This document shows, in pieces, positions 1 through 9,503 of a stretch of 64,000 nt of DNA (the first letter of the stretch is position 1; each line of letters opens with the position of its first letter). The stretch comes from Dyella sp. SG609 (GTDB taxonomy: Bacteria > Pseudomonadota > Gammaproteobacteria > Xanthomonadales > Rhodanobacteraceae): assembly GCF_012275375.1 (NCBI RefSeq), contig NZ_JAAZQJ010000012.1:93493-157492 (forward strand). Direction: 5' to 3'. The notes beneath the pieces are model-generated. The model was not told where the DNA came from, did not search any database, and saw only the letters and a program-made list of their open reading frames with translations. The position numbers were made by a program, and so were the translations under genes.

Positions 1-1296
1 GGCCATGAAGGCGTGCCGGTGATCGAGGTGCTGGTCAAGGTCGGCGACACCGTGGCCAAGGACCAGAGCCTGATCACGCTGGAATCGGACAAGGCCACCA
101 TGGAAGTGCCCGCCGCGTTCGGCGGCGTGGTGAAGGAGCTGAAGGTCAAGGTCGGCGACGAGCTGTCCGAAGGCGCCGTGATCGCCCTGATCGAGAGCAG
201 CGAAGGCGCCCCGGCCGCCGCGCCGGCGCCGGCCCCGGCACCGGCCAAGGCCGCCGTGCCCCAGGTGGAAGAAAAGCCCGCCCCGCTCGGCGGCCGCGGT
301 GTCCTGCCCGGCAACGCGCCGGAAGGCGACGTGGCGCCGGCCGCCCGCCCGCCGTTCGACTCGCGCATCGTGATGCCGGGCGACGCCCCCTACGCCAGCC
401 CCGCCATCCGCGCCTTCGCGCGCGAGCTGGGCGTGGACATCCGTCAGGTCAAGGGCAGCGGCCGCGGCGGCCGCATCGTGCGCGAGGACGTGGCCTCCTA
501 CGTCAAGCACGCGCTGGCCTCCGGCGCGCGTCCCAGCGGTCCGGCCCAGCCGGCCGGCGGCGGCCTCAACCTGCTGCCGTGGCCGAAGGTGGATTTCGCC
601 AAGTTCGGCGCGATCGAGGAGAAGCCGCTCAGCCGCATCCAGAAGATTTCCGGCGCCAACCTGGCGCGCAACTGGGCGATGATCCCGCACGTCACGCAGC
701 ACGAGGACGCGGACATCACCGAGCTGGAAGCCTTCCGCAAGAAGCTCGGCGAAGAGAACAAGGACCTGAAGATCACCCCGCTGGTGTTCCAGATCAAGGC
801 GGTGGTCGCGGCGCTGAAGAAGTTCCCGCAGTTCAACGCCTCGCTGGACGAGACCGGCGAAAAGCTGATCCTCAAGAAGTATTTCCACGTCGGCATCGCG
901 GTCGACACGCCGGACGGCCTGGTCGTGCCGGTGATCCGCGACTGCGACAAGAAGGGCCTGCTGGACCTCGCCGTGGAACTGGGCGAAATCTCCAAGAAGG
1001 CGCGTGACAAGAAGCTCGGCCCGAACGACATGTCCGGCGGCTGCTTCTCGATCTCCTCGCTGGGCGGCATCGGCGGCACCGCGTTCACGCCGATCGTCAA
1101 TGCGCCGGAAGTGGCCATCCTGGGCGTGTCCAAGGCGCAGACCAAGCCGGTGTGGAACGGCAAGGAATTCGCCCCGCGCCTGATCCTGCCGCTGTCGCTG
1201 AGCTACGACCACCGCGTGATCGACGGCGCACTGGCCGCCCGCTTCGCCTCCTTCCTCGCCACCCAGCTCGGCGACATCCGCCGCCTGCTGCTCTGA
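1..1296 (+). CDS. aceF: Pyruvate dehydrogenase E2, dihydrolipoamide acetyltransferase (5' end outside window)
   Basis: E2 core of the pyruvate dehydrogenase complex; it transfers acetyl groups from its lipoyl arm to CoA. The reading frame is open from base 1 (G-H-E-G before V-P-V-I-E-V), so the GTG at 13 is internal and roughly 15 N-terminal residues are missing. In order it shows one lipoyl domain with the modified lysine in ESDKATME, an Ala/Pro linker, a peripheral subunit-binding domain ([15 protein letters not shown], then GSGRGGRI) and a catalytic domain ending with the HRVIDG active-site motif. The lpd gene follows 16 bases later, so the two are cotranscribed and aceE is expected just upstream. 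Confidence 0.96.
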   Translation, partial: GHEGVPVIEVLVKVGDTVAKDQSLITLESDKATMEVPAAFGGVVKELKVKVGDELSEGAVIALIESSEGAPAAAPAPAPAPAKAAVPQVEEKPAPLGGRGVLPGNAPEGDVAPAARPPFDSRIVMPGDAPYASPAIRAFARELGVDIRQVKGSGRGGRIVREDVASYVKHALASGARPSGPAQPAGGGLNLLPWPKVDFAKFGAIEEKPLSRIQKISGANLARNWAMIPHVTQHEDADITELEAFRKKLGEENKDLKITPLVFQIKAVVAALKKFPQFNASLDETGEKLILKKYFHVGIAVDTPDGLVVPVIRDCDKKGLLDLAVELGEISKKARDKKLGPNDMSGGCFSISSLGGIGGTAFTPIVNAPEVAILGVSKAQTKPVWNGKEFAPRLILPLSLSYDHRVIDGALAARFASFLATQLGDIRRLLL

Positions 1297-1312
1297 CGCG
1301 GAGACCGACGAC

Positions 1313-3097
1313 ATGGCGAATACGATCGAACTGAAAGTCCCCGACATCGGCGGCAACGAGAACGTGCCGGTGATCGAAGTGCTGGTGAAGGCCGGCGACA
1401 GCGTGACCAAGGACCAGAGCCTGATCACGCTGGAGTCCGACAAGGCGACGATGGAGATCCCCTCGAGCGCGGCCGGCACCATCAAGGAATTGAAAGTGAA
1501 GGTGGGCGACGAGCTGTCCGAAGGCGCCGTCATCGCCATCCTCGAAGTCGCCGGCGACGCCGCCGCGCCCGCGGCCGAAGCGCCGAAGGCCGCGGCGCCC
1601 GCTCCGGCACCGGCGCCTGCGCCGGCACCCGCCGCCAAGGCTCCGGCACCCGCCCCGCAGGCAGCCGGCGCCTCCGGCCGCAGCGCCGACATCGAATGCA
1701 AGCTGGTGGTGCTCGGCTCCGGCCCCGGCGGCTACACCGCCGCGTTCCGCGCCGCGGACCTTGGCGTGGACACCGTGCTGGTCGAGCGCTACGCCACCCT
1801 GGGCGGCGTCTGCCTCAACGTGGGCTGCATCCCGTCCAAGGCGCTGCTGCACGCCGCCGCCGTGATCGACGAGGCCGAGGCGATGGCCGCGCACGGCGTC
1901 AGCTTCGGCAAGCCGAAGCTCGACCTGGACAAGCTGCGCTCGTTCAAGAACAAGGTCGTGGCCCAGCTCACCGGCGGCCTGGCCGGCATGTCCAGGCAGC
2001 GCAAGGTGCGCACCGTGCAGGGCGTGGGCACGTTCGTGTCGCCGCACGAACTGGAAGTGGAGACGGCCGAAGGCAAGAAGCTGATCCGCTTCGAGCAGGC
2101 CATCATCGCCGCCGGCTCGCAGTCGGTGAAGCTGCCGGCCTTCCCGTGGGACGACGAGCGCGTGATGGATTCCACCGGCGCGCTGGAATTGAAGGACGTG
2201 CCGGCCAAGCTGCTGGTCGTCGGCGGCGGCATCATCGGCCTGGAAATGGCCACGGTGTATGGCGCGCTGGGCAGCGAAGTGACCGTGGTCGAATTCATGG
2301 ACCAGCTGATCCCCGGCGCCGACACCGACCTGATCAAGCCGCTGGCCAAGCGCCTGGGCGGCAAGCTCAAGGGCGTGCACCTTAAAACCAAGGTCACCGA
2401 GGCCAAGGCCACCAAGAAGGGCATCGAGGTCGCCTACGAAGGCGACAGCATCCCCGAGACCAAGCTGTTCGACCGCGTGCTGGTCGCCGTGGGCCGCTCG
2501 CCCAACGGCAACAAGATCGGCGCGGACAAGGCCGGCGTGGCGGTGACCGAGCGCGGCTTCATCAACGTCGACACGCAGATGCGCACCAACGTGCCGCACA
2601 TCTTCGCCATCGGCGACCTGGTCGGCCAGCCGATGCTCGCGCACAAGGCCACCCACGAGGCGCGCGTCGCCGCCGAGGTGGTCGCCGGCATGAAGAGCTA
2701 CTTCGATGCGCGCGTGATCCCGTCCGTGGCCTATACCGATCCGGAAGTGGCATGGGTGGGCGTGACCGAGCGCGAGGCCAAGGAGAAGGGCCTGAAGATC
2801 GGCGTGGGCAAGTTCCCCTGGGTGGCCAGCGGCCGCGCCATCGGCATCGACCGCACCGAAGGCTTCACCAAGCTGATCTTCGACGAGGAAACCCACCGCG
2901 TGGTCGGCGGCGCCATCGTCGGCCCGCATGCGGGCGACCTGATCGCCGAGATCACCCACGCTATCGAGATGGGCAGCGAGGCGGCCGATATCGGCCTCAC
3001 CATCCATCCGCACCCCACCTTGAGCGAGTCGGTGGGCATGGCGGCGGAGGTGTACGAAGGCACCATCACCGACCTGTATATCCCCAAGCGGAAGTAA
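1313..3097 (+). CDS. lpd: Dihydrolipoyl dehydrogenase (E3) with N-terminal lipoyl domain
   Basis: Flavoprotein that reoxidises dihydrolipoyl groups of the pyruvate dehydrogenase complex with NAD+. At 594 residues it is about 120 longer than a plain E3. The extra N-terminus is a lipoyl domain (residues 1-80, lysine in ESDKATME) nearly identical to that of the adjacent E2, then an Ala/Pro linker to about residue 120. The E3 part has the FAD-binding [11 protein letters not shown], the redox disulfide CLNVGC, a second Rossmann motif [10 protein letters not shown] and the C-terminal HPHPTLSE with the catalytic His-Glu pair. This lipoyl-E3 fusion is known in Xanthomonadales and Neisseria. A GGAG lies 9 bases before the ATG. 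Confidence 0.96.
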   Translation: MANTIELKVPDIGGNENVPVIEVLVKAGDSVTKDQSLITLESDKATMEIPSSAAGTIKELKVKVGDELSEGAVIAILEVAGDAAAPAAEAPKAAAPAPAPAPAPAPAAKAPAPAPQAAGASGRSADIECKLVVLGSGPGGYTAAFRAADLGVDTVLVERYATLGGVCLNVGCIPSKALLHAAAVIDEAEAMAAHGVSFGKPKLDLDKLRSFKNKVVAQLTGGLAGMSRQRKVRTVQGVGTFVSPHELEVETAEGKKLIRFEQAIIAAGSQSVKLPAFPWDDERVMDSTGALELKDVPAKLLVVGGGIIGLEMATVYGALGSEVTVVEFMDQLIPGADTDLIKPLAKRLGGKLKGVHLKTKVTEAKATKKGIEVAYEGDSIPETKLFDRVLVAVGRSPNGNKIGADKAGVAVTERGFINVDTQMRTNVPHIFAIGDLVGQPMLAHKATHEARVAAEVVAGMKSYFDARVIPSVAYTDPEVAWVGVTEREAKEKGLKIGVGKFPWVASGRAIGIDRTEGFTKLIFDEETHRVVGGAIVGPHAGDLIAEITHAIEMGSEAADIGLTIHPHPTLSESVGMAAEVYEGTITDLYIPKRK

Positions 3098-3112
3098 GTG
3101 CCGCCGTCATTG

Positions 3113-3140
3113 AAAAGCCTGGGCCTGCCCAGGCTTTTTC
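3113..3140 (+). terminator. Rho-independent terminator after lpd
   Basis: A-rich run, the stem AAGCCTGGG / CCCAGGCTT around a three-base loop, then a T run. It closes the aceF-lpd transcript. Confidence 0.85.
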
Positions 3141-3439
3141 TCTTGGCTGGCCAAGCCGCGCATCATGTCATTTCCTTACGCCGGCTCGCCATGGCGATAA
3201 ATCAGAAAGTTTTCGTTCTGCCGCCTGCACGGCAAAACGCGCGATGAAAGTCATTTCAAGAGCTGGTCCGTGCTGACGCGTTCGCGCGTTCTGATATTTT
3301 CCATGGCTGCTCGAAATCGCCGATCCAATCCCGCCCTGGCCCATCGTGCTTTCCGTTGCCGATACCGCCGGGGGCCGACACCGCCGGGAAGTCATTGTTC
3401 GCCCGCTTGCGCATGTTCAAGAGACCAGGAGACACGTCG
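3141..3439 (+). other. Intergenic leader before the MFS gene
   Basis: No credible gene lies between the lpd terminator and the start at 3440. In-frame ATG codons upstream of 3440 (for example 3356) lack a ribosome binding site. The segment holds the candidate promoter listed separately and would leave an untranslated leader of about 130 bases. Confidence 0.5.
3273..3300 (+). promoter_or_regulatory. Candidate sigma-70 promoter for the MFS/binding-protein pair
   Basis: CTGACG at 3273-3278, a 16-base spacer and TATTTT at 3295-3300 in otherwise GC-rich DNA. Read by eye; moderate match to -35 and -10 consensus. Confidence 0.35.
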
Positions 3440-4735
3440 ATGGATCCTTCGCCCAGCCTTCCGGCCGGCCTTTCGAAAGCCGTTGCGGTCCTTCGCGTGA
3501 CGGCGGGGAACTTCCTTGAGCAATTCGACTTCTTCCTGTTCGGGTTCTACGCGACGCAGATCGCCCAGGTCTTTTTCCCGGCGCAAAGCGAATTCGCCTC
3601 GTTGATGATGACTTTCGCCGCCTTCGGCGCCGGATTCCTGATGCGGCCGCTCGGAGCGATCGTGCTTGGCGCCTATATCGACAACGTCGGCCGCCGCAAA
3701 GGTCTCATCGTCACGCTGTCGATCATGGCCAGCGGCACGATCCTGATCGCCTTCGTACCGGGCTACGCGACGATCGGCCTTCTGGCTCCCGCGCTCGTGC
3801 TGCTCGGACGCTTGCTGCAGGGCTTTTCGGCCGGTGCCGAGCTGGGCGGCGTGTCGGTGTATCTGGCCGAGATGGCCACGCCGGGCCGCAAGGGCTTTTT
3901 CACCAGCTGGCAATCGGCGAGCCAGCAGGTCGCGATTGTCGTGGCGGCCGGCCTGGGTTTCGCGCTCGATCGATGGCTGAGCGCGCCGGTCATCGCCTCG
4001 TGGGGATGGCGCATACCGTTCCTCGTCGGCTGCATGATCGTGCCGTTCATCTTCATCCTGCGCCGCCGCCTGGAGGAGACGCAGGAATTCAAGGCACGCC
4101 AGCATCGGCCGGACATGAAAGAACTGCTCGGCACGCTGGCGCGGAACTGGGTCGTGGTGATCGCCGGGATGATGCTGGTGGCCATGACCACCGCGAGCTT
4201 CTATCTGATCACCGTCTACGCGCCGACCTTCGGCAAGACGGTTCTGCACCTCAGTACCGCCGACAGCCTGCTCGTGACGCTGTGCGTTGGAGTGTCCAAC
4301 TTCGTATGGCTGCCGATCGGCGGCGCGCTCTCCGACCGCGTCGGCCGCCGGCCGCTTCTCGTCGGCATGACCGTGCTCGCCATCGCTACCGTGTATCCGG
4401 CGTTGTCCCTGCTTGCCCATGCGCCTTCGTTCGTCAGCATGCTGCTCGTCCTGCTGTGGCTCTCCTTCATCTACGGCATCTATAACGGCGCGATGGTCGC
4501 CGCGCTCACGGAAGTGATGCCGGTGCAGGTGCGCGTCGCCGGATTCTCGCTGGCGTACAGCCTCGCGACGGCTGTGTTCGGCGGTTTCACGCCAGCGGTT
4601 TCCATGGCGCTGATTCACATGACGGGCGACAAGGCCGCTCCCGGCTACTGGATGAGCTTCGCCGCGGCATGCGCACTCATCGCGACGTTCGTGCTCTACC
4701 GCCGCGGCGCATCTGCGTTGGCGCCGGCGCACTGA
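3440..4735 (+). CDS. MFS transporter of the MHS family, citrate/tricarballylate:H+ symporter-like
   Basis: Predicted inner-membrane proton-coupled carrier of 431 residues with about 12 hydrophobic segments. The N-terminal [16 protein letters not shown], the loop motif DNVGRRKG between helices 2 and 3, and [15 protein letters not shown] match the metabolite:H+ symporter family, closest in feel to CitA/TcuC (citrate, tricarballylate). The second half repeats the loop motif as DRVGRRP. The start at 3440 is chosen over 3356 because AGGAG sits 8 bases upstream and the family N-terminus fits. A periplasmic binding protein follows 52 bases downstream, which is odd for an MFS carrier. Substrate is inferred only. 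Confidence 0.85.
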   Translation: MDPSPSLPAGLSKAVAVLRVTAGNFLEQFDFFLFGFYATQIAQVFFPAQSEFASLMMTFAAFGAGFLMRPLGAIVLGAYIDNVGRRKGLIVTLSIMASGTILIAFVPGYATIGLLAPALVLLGRLLQGFSAGAELGGVSVYLAEMATPGRKGFFTSWQSASQQVAIVVAAGLGFALDRWLSAPVIASWGWRIPFLVGCMIVPFIFILRRRLEETQEFKARQHRPDMKELLGTLARNWVVVIAGMMLVAMTTASFYLITVYAPTFGKTVLHLSTADSLLVTLCVGVSNFVWLPIGGALSDRVGRRPLLVGMTVLAIATVYPALSLLAHAPSFVSMLLVLLWLSFIYGIYNGAMVAALTEVMPVQVRVAGFSLAYSLATAVFGGFTPAVSMALIHMTGDKAAPGYWMSFAAACALIATFVLYRRGASALAPAH

Positions 4736-4787
4736 CGCCAGGCTCGTCCCGCCTCACGAACACCGCCAGATCCGTACGGGCACCGCC

Positions 4788-5570
4788 ATGAAAAATCCTA
4801 TCCTGAAACTATGCGCGGCCTCGATCGTCGCGGCCTCCGCCTGCTTCGCGAACGTGCAGGCCGCCCAGTTGCAAGTGATGACCTCCGGCGGATTCACCGC
4901 CGCCTACAAGCTGCTGGGCCCGCGGTTCGCCGCCCATACGGGCCATACGCTCGAGACCACCTTGGGGCCGTCGATGGGCAAATCGCCCGAGGCGATACCG
5001 AACCGGCTTGCGCGTGGCGAACCCGCGGACGTCGTCATCATGGTCGGTTACGCGCTTGACGAGTTGATCACGCAAGGCCGGGTCCTGCCGGGGTCACGGG
5101 TCGAGCTGGCCGATTCGCGTATCGGCATGGTGGTGCGCGAAGGTGCGGCGAAACCGGACATCCGGTCGGTCGAAGGCTTCAGGCAGGCGCTGCTGCAGGC
5201 GAAATCGATCGCCTATTCGGACAGCGCAAGCGGTGTCTATGTCGAGCGGGAGTTGTTCAGGAAGCTTGGCATCGAGGACCAGGTCAAGTCGAAGGCGAAG
5301 ATGATTCCGCGGGTTCCGGTGGCGTCGGTCGTGGCCAACGGTAACTACGACGTCGGCCTCCAGCAGGTGAGCGAACTGCTTCCCGTGCGGGGGGCAACCT
5401 TCGTCGGCAAGATTCCCGAGTCGCTGCAATCGGTCACGCGCTTTGCCGGCGGCGTCCCCGCGGGCGCCCGGCATCCGGAGGAAGCCAAGGCGCTGCTCGA
5501 CTATCTCGCGTCGCCCGAGGCGCAGCCGGAGGTAAAGGCGACGGGGCTCGATCCCGTTCCCGCACACTGA
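4788..5570 (+). CDS. Periplasmic substrate-binding protein, ModA-like fold
   Basis: Exported protein of 260 residues. A signal peptide (to about residue 25, ending NVQA-A) is followed by a type-2 periplasmic binding fold: LQVMTSGGFTAAYKLLGP, then ADVVIM at the first ligand wall and AYSDSASGVYVE in the second lobe. Overall plan matches ModA and related anion or carboxylate binders; key molybdate residues cannot be confirmed by eye. There is no ABC permease or ATPase beside it; its only neighbour is the MFS carrier upstream. It may deliver an organic acid to that carrier or act in sensing. Family call is good, ligand unknown. Confidence 0.8.
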   Translation: MKNPILKLCAASIVAASACFANVQAAQLQVMTSGGFTAAYKLLGPRFAAHTGHTLETTLGPSMGKSPEAIPNRLARGEPADVVIMVGYALDELITQGRVLPGSRVELADSRIGMVVREGAAKPDIRSVEGFRQALLQAKSIAYSDSASGVYVERELFRKLGIEDQVKSKAKMIPRVPVASVVANGNYDVGLQQVSELLPVRGATFVGKIPESLQSVTRFAGGVPAGARHPEEAKALLDYLASPEAQPEVKATGLDPVPAH

Positions 5571-5583
5571 AATGCGGCGCCGG

Positions 5584-5611
5584 AAAAAGCCCGGGCATGC
5601 CCGGGCTTTTT
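5584..5611. terminator. Bidirectional terminator between convergent genes
   Basis: A run of five A, a perfect stem AAGCCCGGGC / GCCCGGGCTT, then a run of five T. It serves the binding-protein gene on + and the secreted-protein gene on -. Confidence 0.85.
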
Positions 5612-5629
5612 CTTTGCCTTGCGCCGAGC

Positions 5630-6658
5630 TCAGTTCGACTCGGTGAACTGGATGTACGGCGTCGAGCCGCCACCCGTCGAGCAGCTGCCCAGGTTGAGGT
5701 TGTTGCTCTCGCCCGTGCTGCCGGAGTTGGCCACGCACGACGGCGCCGAGGTGGAGCCGTTGGTCACCGCCAGCTTCGCGGTGATCGACGAGCCGGTGTT
5801 GAACTTGGCCATCGAGCCGCCGGCATTGCCGACCACGTTCCACTCGCCCACCTTCCACACCGTCGCCAGGTACAGCACGCTGTCCTTGCCGCTGGAGCTG
5901 TAGGCCTGGGTGCCGTTGGTGAACACCACGGTGTCGTTGCCGCCCGAGCTCACCGTGCCGGTCAGCTTCACGTTGGCCAGCTGGGTGGCCGGCACGTCCG
6001 GCGCGGTGGCCGCGGCGCTGTTCTTGTAGCAGTCGCCGGCGCCGTCGCTGCCGAAGCCGCTGGGGCAGCTGCTGCCGCCGTAGCCGATCAGCCAGTACTG
6101 CATGAACACGGCCGCCTGGCCGTCCACTTCGTAGTCCGGCGCGTACACGTACTGCTGCCACACGGTACAGCCGGAGTGGCCTTTGCAGGCCGAGGTGGTG
6201 TCGTCGAAGCTGGAGTTGATCTGCAGCGAATACTCGTTCGGGCCGAGGATGCCGCCGCCGCCGTAGGCGGCCACGCCCACGCCGGATTCCGAAGTCACGC
6301 CGGTCACGCTCGGGAAGCTGCCCACCGCCTTGGTGATCAGCGTGGACGAATGCAGCGTGTAGTCGTTGCCGTTGCCGGCGTTCTGCGCGGGGCCGAAGCT
6401 GCGCCAGCGCGGCGTCGGCGTCACGCGCGGGATCGCCGCCGTGCATGCGGCGCGCTCCCACACGACGCTGGGATAGGTGGCATGGAAGCAGCCTTCGGCG
6501 GGCGTGGCGATATGCGAGATGTCCTCGCGCCACTGCGCATGGGCCTGCGCTTCCAGCGCACCGACCAGGTCGGTGGTGGGCTGCGCGGCATAGGCCGCGG
6601 AAACACAGGCGGCGCTGAGCACGCCGGCGGCTACGACAAACGTCAACTTCGCAAGCAT
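5630..6658 (-). CDS. Secreted cysteine-containing protein of unknown function
   Basis: Predicted exported protein of 342 residues. A clean signal peptide (MLAKLTFVVAAGVLSAACVS, cleaved after AYA) precedes a mature domain rich in Gly, Ser, Thr and Tyr with about nine cysteines, some in close pairs (CKGHSGC, CPSGFGSDGAGDC) that suggest disulfides. The pattern of short alternating hydrophobic stretches looks like a beta-sandwich. The start at 6658 is chosen because AGGGAG precedes it; longer in-frame starts would bury the signal peptide. I do not recognise the family; a secreted hydrolase or carbohydrate-binding protein is possible. Confidence 0.75.
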   Translation of the reverse strand: MLAKLTFVVAAGVLSAACVSAAYAAQPTTDLVGALEAQAHAQWREDISHIATPAEGCFHATYPSVVWERAACTAAIPRVTPTPRWRSFGPAQNAGNGNDYTLHSSTLITKAVGSFPSVTGVTSESGVGVAAYGGGGILGPNEYSLQINSSFDDTTSACKGHSGCTVWQQYVYAPDYEVDGQAAVFMQYWLIGYGGSSCPSGFGSDGAGDCYKNSAAATAPDVPATQLANVKLTGTVSSGGNDTVVFTNGTQAYSSSGKDSVLYLATVWKVGEWNVVGNAGGSMAKFNTGSSITAKLAVTNGSTSAPSCVANSGSTGESNNLNLGSCSTGGGSTPYIQFTESN

Positions 6659-7131
6659 TGAATTCTCCCTGATGCGAAAAATAAGTTTTCGGTTCCGGCG
6701 CTGGAGGATTCCAGCCGCCGGTTTCGGGCAACAACTCACCTGCGCGCCGACCGCATCGCGGTGGCGACGATTCATGCGACTACCTGTGCTCCGCTGCATC
6801 CCACGGCGGAGAGTCGAGCGATGACGCATCCCCTGAAAGAGCGTCCGGCCATCCGGGCCACAAACGTTCCGGCGGCTTTGGTAATGCATCTTCGGTGCGC
6901 TTTGCAAATCGAAAGAGACTGCGTCAAACACCTGCGATGCAAATCGCCCGATGCGCGCGCGAAGGCGCTTCGCACATGCCTTGAAAATAGCTTCCGGGTG
7001 AAAGAGAACGCGCGCCGTTAATGATGTTCAACGATTCGTGCATTCGAAAAAACGCGCGATGCGAATACGTGTGCAAGGTGTGAAGAGCGAACGCTCGTCA
7101 CTCCGGCCTGCGCCGGAATGACGAGGTGCTG
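6659..7131. other. 473-base intergenic region with an AT-richer stretch
   Basis: It separates the secreted-protein gene and the membrane-anchored gene at 7132, both on the minus strand. I see no RNA gene. An 86-codon frame at 6761-7021 on + has no ribosome site and no recognisable features. The 7095-7124 palindrome lies at its right end. Confidence 0.4.
7095..7124. repeat. REP-like palindrome, CCGGCCTGCGCCGG family
   Basis: Imperfect palindrome: TCGTCA then CTCCGGCC, its complement GCCGGAATGACGA closing it. The same core recurs twice in inverted orientation at 29853-29987. Confidence 0.7.
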
Positions 7132-7812
7132 CTACGAGTGCCCGTGCTGCTTGTCCGCCGCTATCGCCGCCTCGATCCGCTTGTGCAGCCCGTCCAGCAT
7201 GCTGACCACCTCGTGCACCGTGCCCGCCATCTGGCTGGCCACGTGCAGCAGTTCGCGCGGCTGGTAATCGTCGTTGTCGAAGTCCAGCCCCATGTCCATC
7301 GCATGCGGGCCGTTCAACACCAGCGGAATGTCGGCCGCCAGATTGTTGAGGCTGGCGGTCTGGGACGCGTAGATGGACGAATAGGCGCGCAGGCGCTCGT
7401 TGTCGATCCAGCTGGCGGACTGGTTGGCCACGGCCAGGTCCCAGGCTTCGCGCCGCAGCACCGGCCAGCGGTAGTCCAGGTACAGGCCGTCGGGTGCGTT
7501 CGCATGGGCGTGCTGGCGGATCGTTTCGTCCGAGGCATGCGCCTTGATGTCGGCGGCGAGCACGTCGCGCAGGTGGGCCAGTGCTTCCATGCGCGCCCGG
7601 TCGTGTTCGAGCACGCGCTCGATCTCGGCCAGGTTCTGCTGGATCTCCGCATCGATGCGCACGCTGGCCTCCTCGGCCGCGTGCTTGTGATGGACATGCT
7701 CGATCCACGCCTCCAGCCCCAGCGCGGTGAGGATGCTGAGCACGATCATCAGATAATGCTTGATGAAATCCTTGAGCGATTGCAGGCGCGTTCTGGGCAA
7801 TTCGAGGTGCAT
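7132..7812 (-). CDS. Membrane-anchored protein of unknown function, paralog of 8753-9436
   Basis: 226 residues. A short positive N-terminus leads into one membrane helix (about residues 20-37, LMIVLSILTALGLEAWIE), then a mostly helical soluble part. It shares with the product of 8753-9436 the opening MHLELP, KHYLMIVLSILTALGLEAWIE and the central AVANQSASW motif, so they are duplicates that have diverged in the middle and C-terminus. The two copies flank the DapB-like gene. No known family recognised. The His-rich stretch after the helix (EHVHHKHAAE) is present in both copies. Confidence 0.75.
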   Translation of the reverse strand: MHLELPRTRLQSLKDFIKHYLMIVLSILTALGLEAWIEHVHHKHAAEEASVRIDAEIQQNLAEIERVLEHDRARMEALAHLRDVLAADIKAHASDETIRQHAHANAPDGLYLDYRWPVLRREAWDLAVANQSASWIDNERLRAYSSIYASQTASLNNLAADIPLVLNGPHAMDMGLDFDNDDYQPRELLHVASQMAGTVHEVVSMLDGLHKRIEAAIAADKQHGHS

Positions 7813-7944
7813 GGCAGCGTCCGGGCGGCGATATGCGGGAAACTGCCGAGCCTAACCGAAGGCGCCGCGGGCCGGCAGTGCGCAAGGGCTTGCAAAGCGC
7901 CCGGCACGGCGGCATCTGGTTTTCTTTGACTGGCGAGGTGACCC

Positions 7945-8748
7945 ATGAGCTTGAACGTCTGTCTGGCAGGAGCCACCGGCTGGGCCGGTTCGGAACTGGC
8001 GCGCGGCCTGGCCGCCACCGATGGCCTGAAGCTGGTGAGCGCGGTATCGCGCAAGCATGCCGGTGGCACGCTGGGGCAGGCGCTGGGCGATGCGCGCCTG
8101 GATGCGCCGGTGTTCGCCACCGCCGCCGAGGCCCTGGCCCGGCCGGTCGACGTGTTCATGGAATACACCAGGCCCGACAGCGCCAAGGCCAACATCCTCG
8201 CCGCGCTGGAACACGGTGCGCACGTGGTGGTGGGCACCTCGGGACTGAGCGATGAGGACTACGCGCAGATAGACCAGGCCGCGCGCGCCAGGGGCCGCGC
8301 CGTGCTCGCCTGCGGCAACTTCGCGCTGACCATGGTGCTGCTGCAGAAATTCGCCGAGCAGGCGGCGCAGTACATCCCGAGCTGGGAAATCATCGACTAC
8401 GCCTACGAAGGCAAGCCGGACGCTCCCAGCGGCACCGTGCGCGAACTGGCCGGACGCCTGGGCCAGGTGCGCCAGCCGGAACTCGGGCTGCCGCTGGAGC
8501 AGACCCGCGGCGTACGCGAGACGCGCGGCGGCACCCTGGGCGGCGCACAGGTGCACGCGGTGCGCCTGCCGGGCTTCGTGCTCGGCGCCGAGGTGATCTT
8601 CGGCATGCCGGACCAGACGCTCACCCTGCGCCATAACGCCGGCAGCAGCGCGAAGCCTTACGTCGACGGCGCGCTGCTGGCGCTGCGCAAGGTGCCGGGT
8701 TTGGCGCCCGGCCTGCACCGCGGCCTGGACAAGGTGCTGGAAATCTGA
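7945..8748 (+). CDS. DapB-like (4-hydroxy-tetrahydrodipicolinate reductase family) protein with altered active site
   Basis: 267 residues with the DapB plan: Rossmann start VCLAGATGWAGSEL, DVFMEYTRPDSAK, the GTSG loop, GNFALTM, and the substrate loop KPDAPSGT at 157-164. Genuine DapB enzymes carry a His-His pair just before this Lys (catalytic His159/160 in E. coli); here residues 152-157 read YAYEGK, so both are missing while the Lys is kept. It may act on a different imine or ketone substrate. In Xanthomonadales the housekeeping dapB usually sits beside carAB, so this is probably a second copy. GAGGTG precedes the ATG. It is divergent from 7132-7812 and convergent with 8753-9436. Confidence 0.8.
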   Translation: MSLNVCLAGATGWAGSELARGLAATDGLKLVSAVSRKHAGGTLGQALGDARLDAPVFATAAEALARPVDVFMEYTRPDSAKANILAALEHGAHVVVGTSGLSDEDYAQIDQAARARGRAVLACGNFALTMVLLQKFAEQAAQYIPSWEIIDYAYEGKPDAPSGTVRELAGRLGQVRQPELGLPLEQTRGVRETRGGTLGGAQVHAVRLPGFVLGAEVIFGMPDQTLTLRHNAGSSAKPYVDGALLALRKVPGLAPGLHRGLDKVLEI

Positions 8749-8752
8749 GGCC

Positions 8753-9436
8753 TCAGCCGTGCGCGGCGCCGGTGTCGTCGTGTTCCAGCGCATGCACCAG
8801 ATGGCCTTCCAGCTGGTGCAGGTGCGACTGGATTTCCTGCGAGGTGCTGATCATCTGCCGCAGCACGGTGGCGAATTCCAGCGGATCGACCGCCGCATGG
8901 AGTTCGATCCGCGTGCGCAGCGCCGCCATGCTCGGCGCATTGAGCAGGATGATGCTGTCGTGGGTCAGCCAGTTGGAGGCGTCGTGCAGGTCCGCATAGG
9001 CCGCGGAATAACGGCGCAGGTCGGCATCGTCCATCCAGCTGGCCGACTGGTTGGCCACGGCCACGTCCCAGGCCTGCGAGGCCACGGTGGGCCAGTTCAC
9101 GCTCAGCTTGAACGAGGCGTGGCGCGCCTGGATATGCTGGTTGATCGCCGCCGCGGTGGCGCCCGCGCGGATATCCGCGCTCACCGTCTCGTCCAGTTCG
9201 ATCAGCGGCTTGATCAAGGCCTCGTTGGTCTTGATCGACAGGCGCACGTCGCTGAGGTTGGCCTCGATCTCCGCGCGGATATGCCGGTTCGCCGTTTCCG
9301 CCGCATGCGCATGATGCGAGCGCTCGATCCACGCCTCCAGCCCCAGCGCGGTAAGAATGCTGAGCACGATCATCAGATAGTGCTTGGTGAAATCGGTCAG
9401 CGAATGCAAGCGCATTTTCGGCAGTTCGAGATGCAT
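8753..9436 (-). CDS. Membrane-anchored protein of unknown function, paralog of 7132-7812
   Basis: 227 residues with the same layout as 7132-7812: MHLELPKMRLHSLTDF, one membrane helix with KHYLMIVLSILTALGLEAWIE, a His-rich juxtamembrane stretch, then a helical domain with AVANQSASW. Near-identity is limited to the N-terminal 45 residues and the central motif. It ends 4 bases past the DapB-like stop and is convergent with it. Function unknown; the fixed membrane segment suggests it docks to a conserved partner while the rest varies. Confidence 0.75.
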   Translation of the reverse strand: MHLELPKMRLHSLTDFTKHYLMIVLSILTALGLEAWIERSHHAHAAETANRHIRAEIEANLSDVRLSIKTNEALIKPLIELDETVSADIRAGATAAAINQHIQARHASFKLSVNWPTVASQAWDVAVANQSASWMDDADLRRYSAAYADLHDASNWLTHDSIILLNAPSMAALRTRIELHAAVDPLEFATVLRQMISTSQEIQSHLHQLEGHLVHALEHDDTGAAHG

Positions 9437-9503
9437 GTCGTACGTCTCGGCGAGGCTGGAGGAGGCGCAGCGTAGCCGATCCCGGCGCGGCGCAGCAGTG
9501 CGC

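Noticed and set aside
13..1296. GTG at 13 as the start of the E2 gene
   Set aside because: The frame is open to base 1 with residues that continue the lipoyl domain, so the gene begins before the window.
1097..3013. Long minus-strand open frames across lpd and other GC-rich genes
   Set aside because: They are antisense frames kept open by high GC at third positions; the plus-strand genes have clear catalytic motifs.
6761..7021. 86-codon frame as a small gene
   Set aside because: No ribosome site, no domain, membrane helix or signal peptide, and base use does not look coding.
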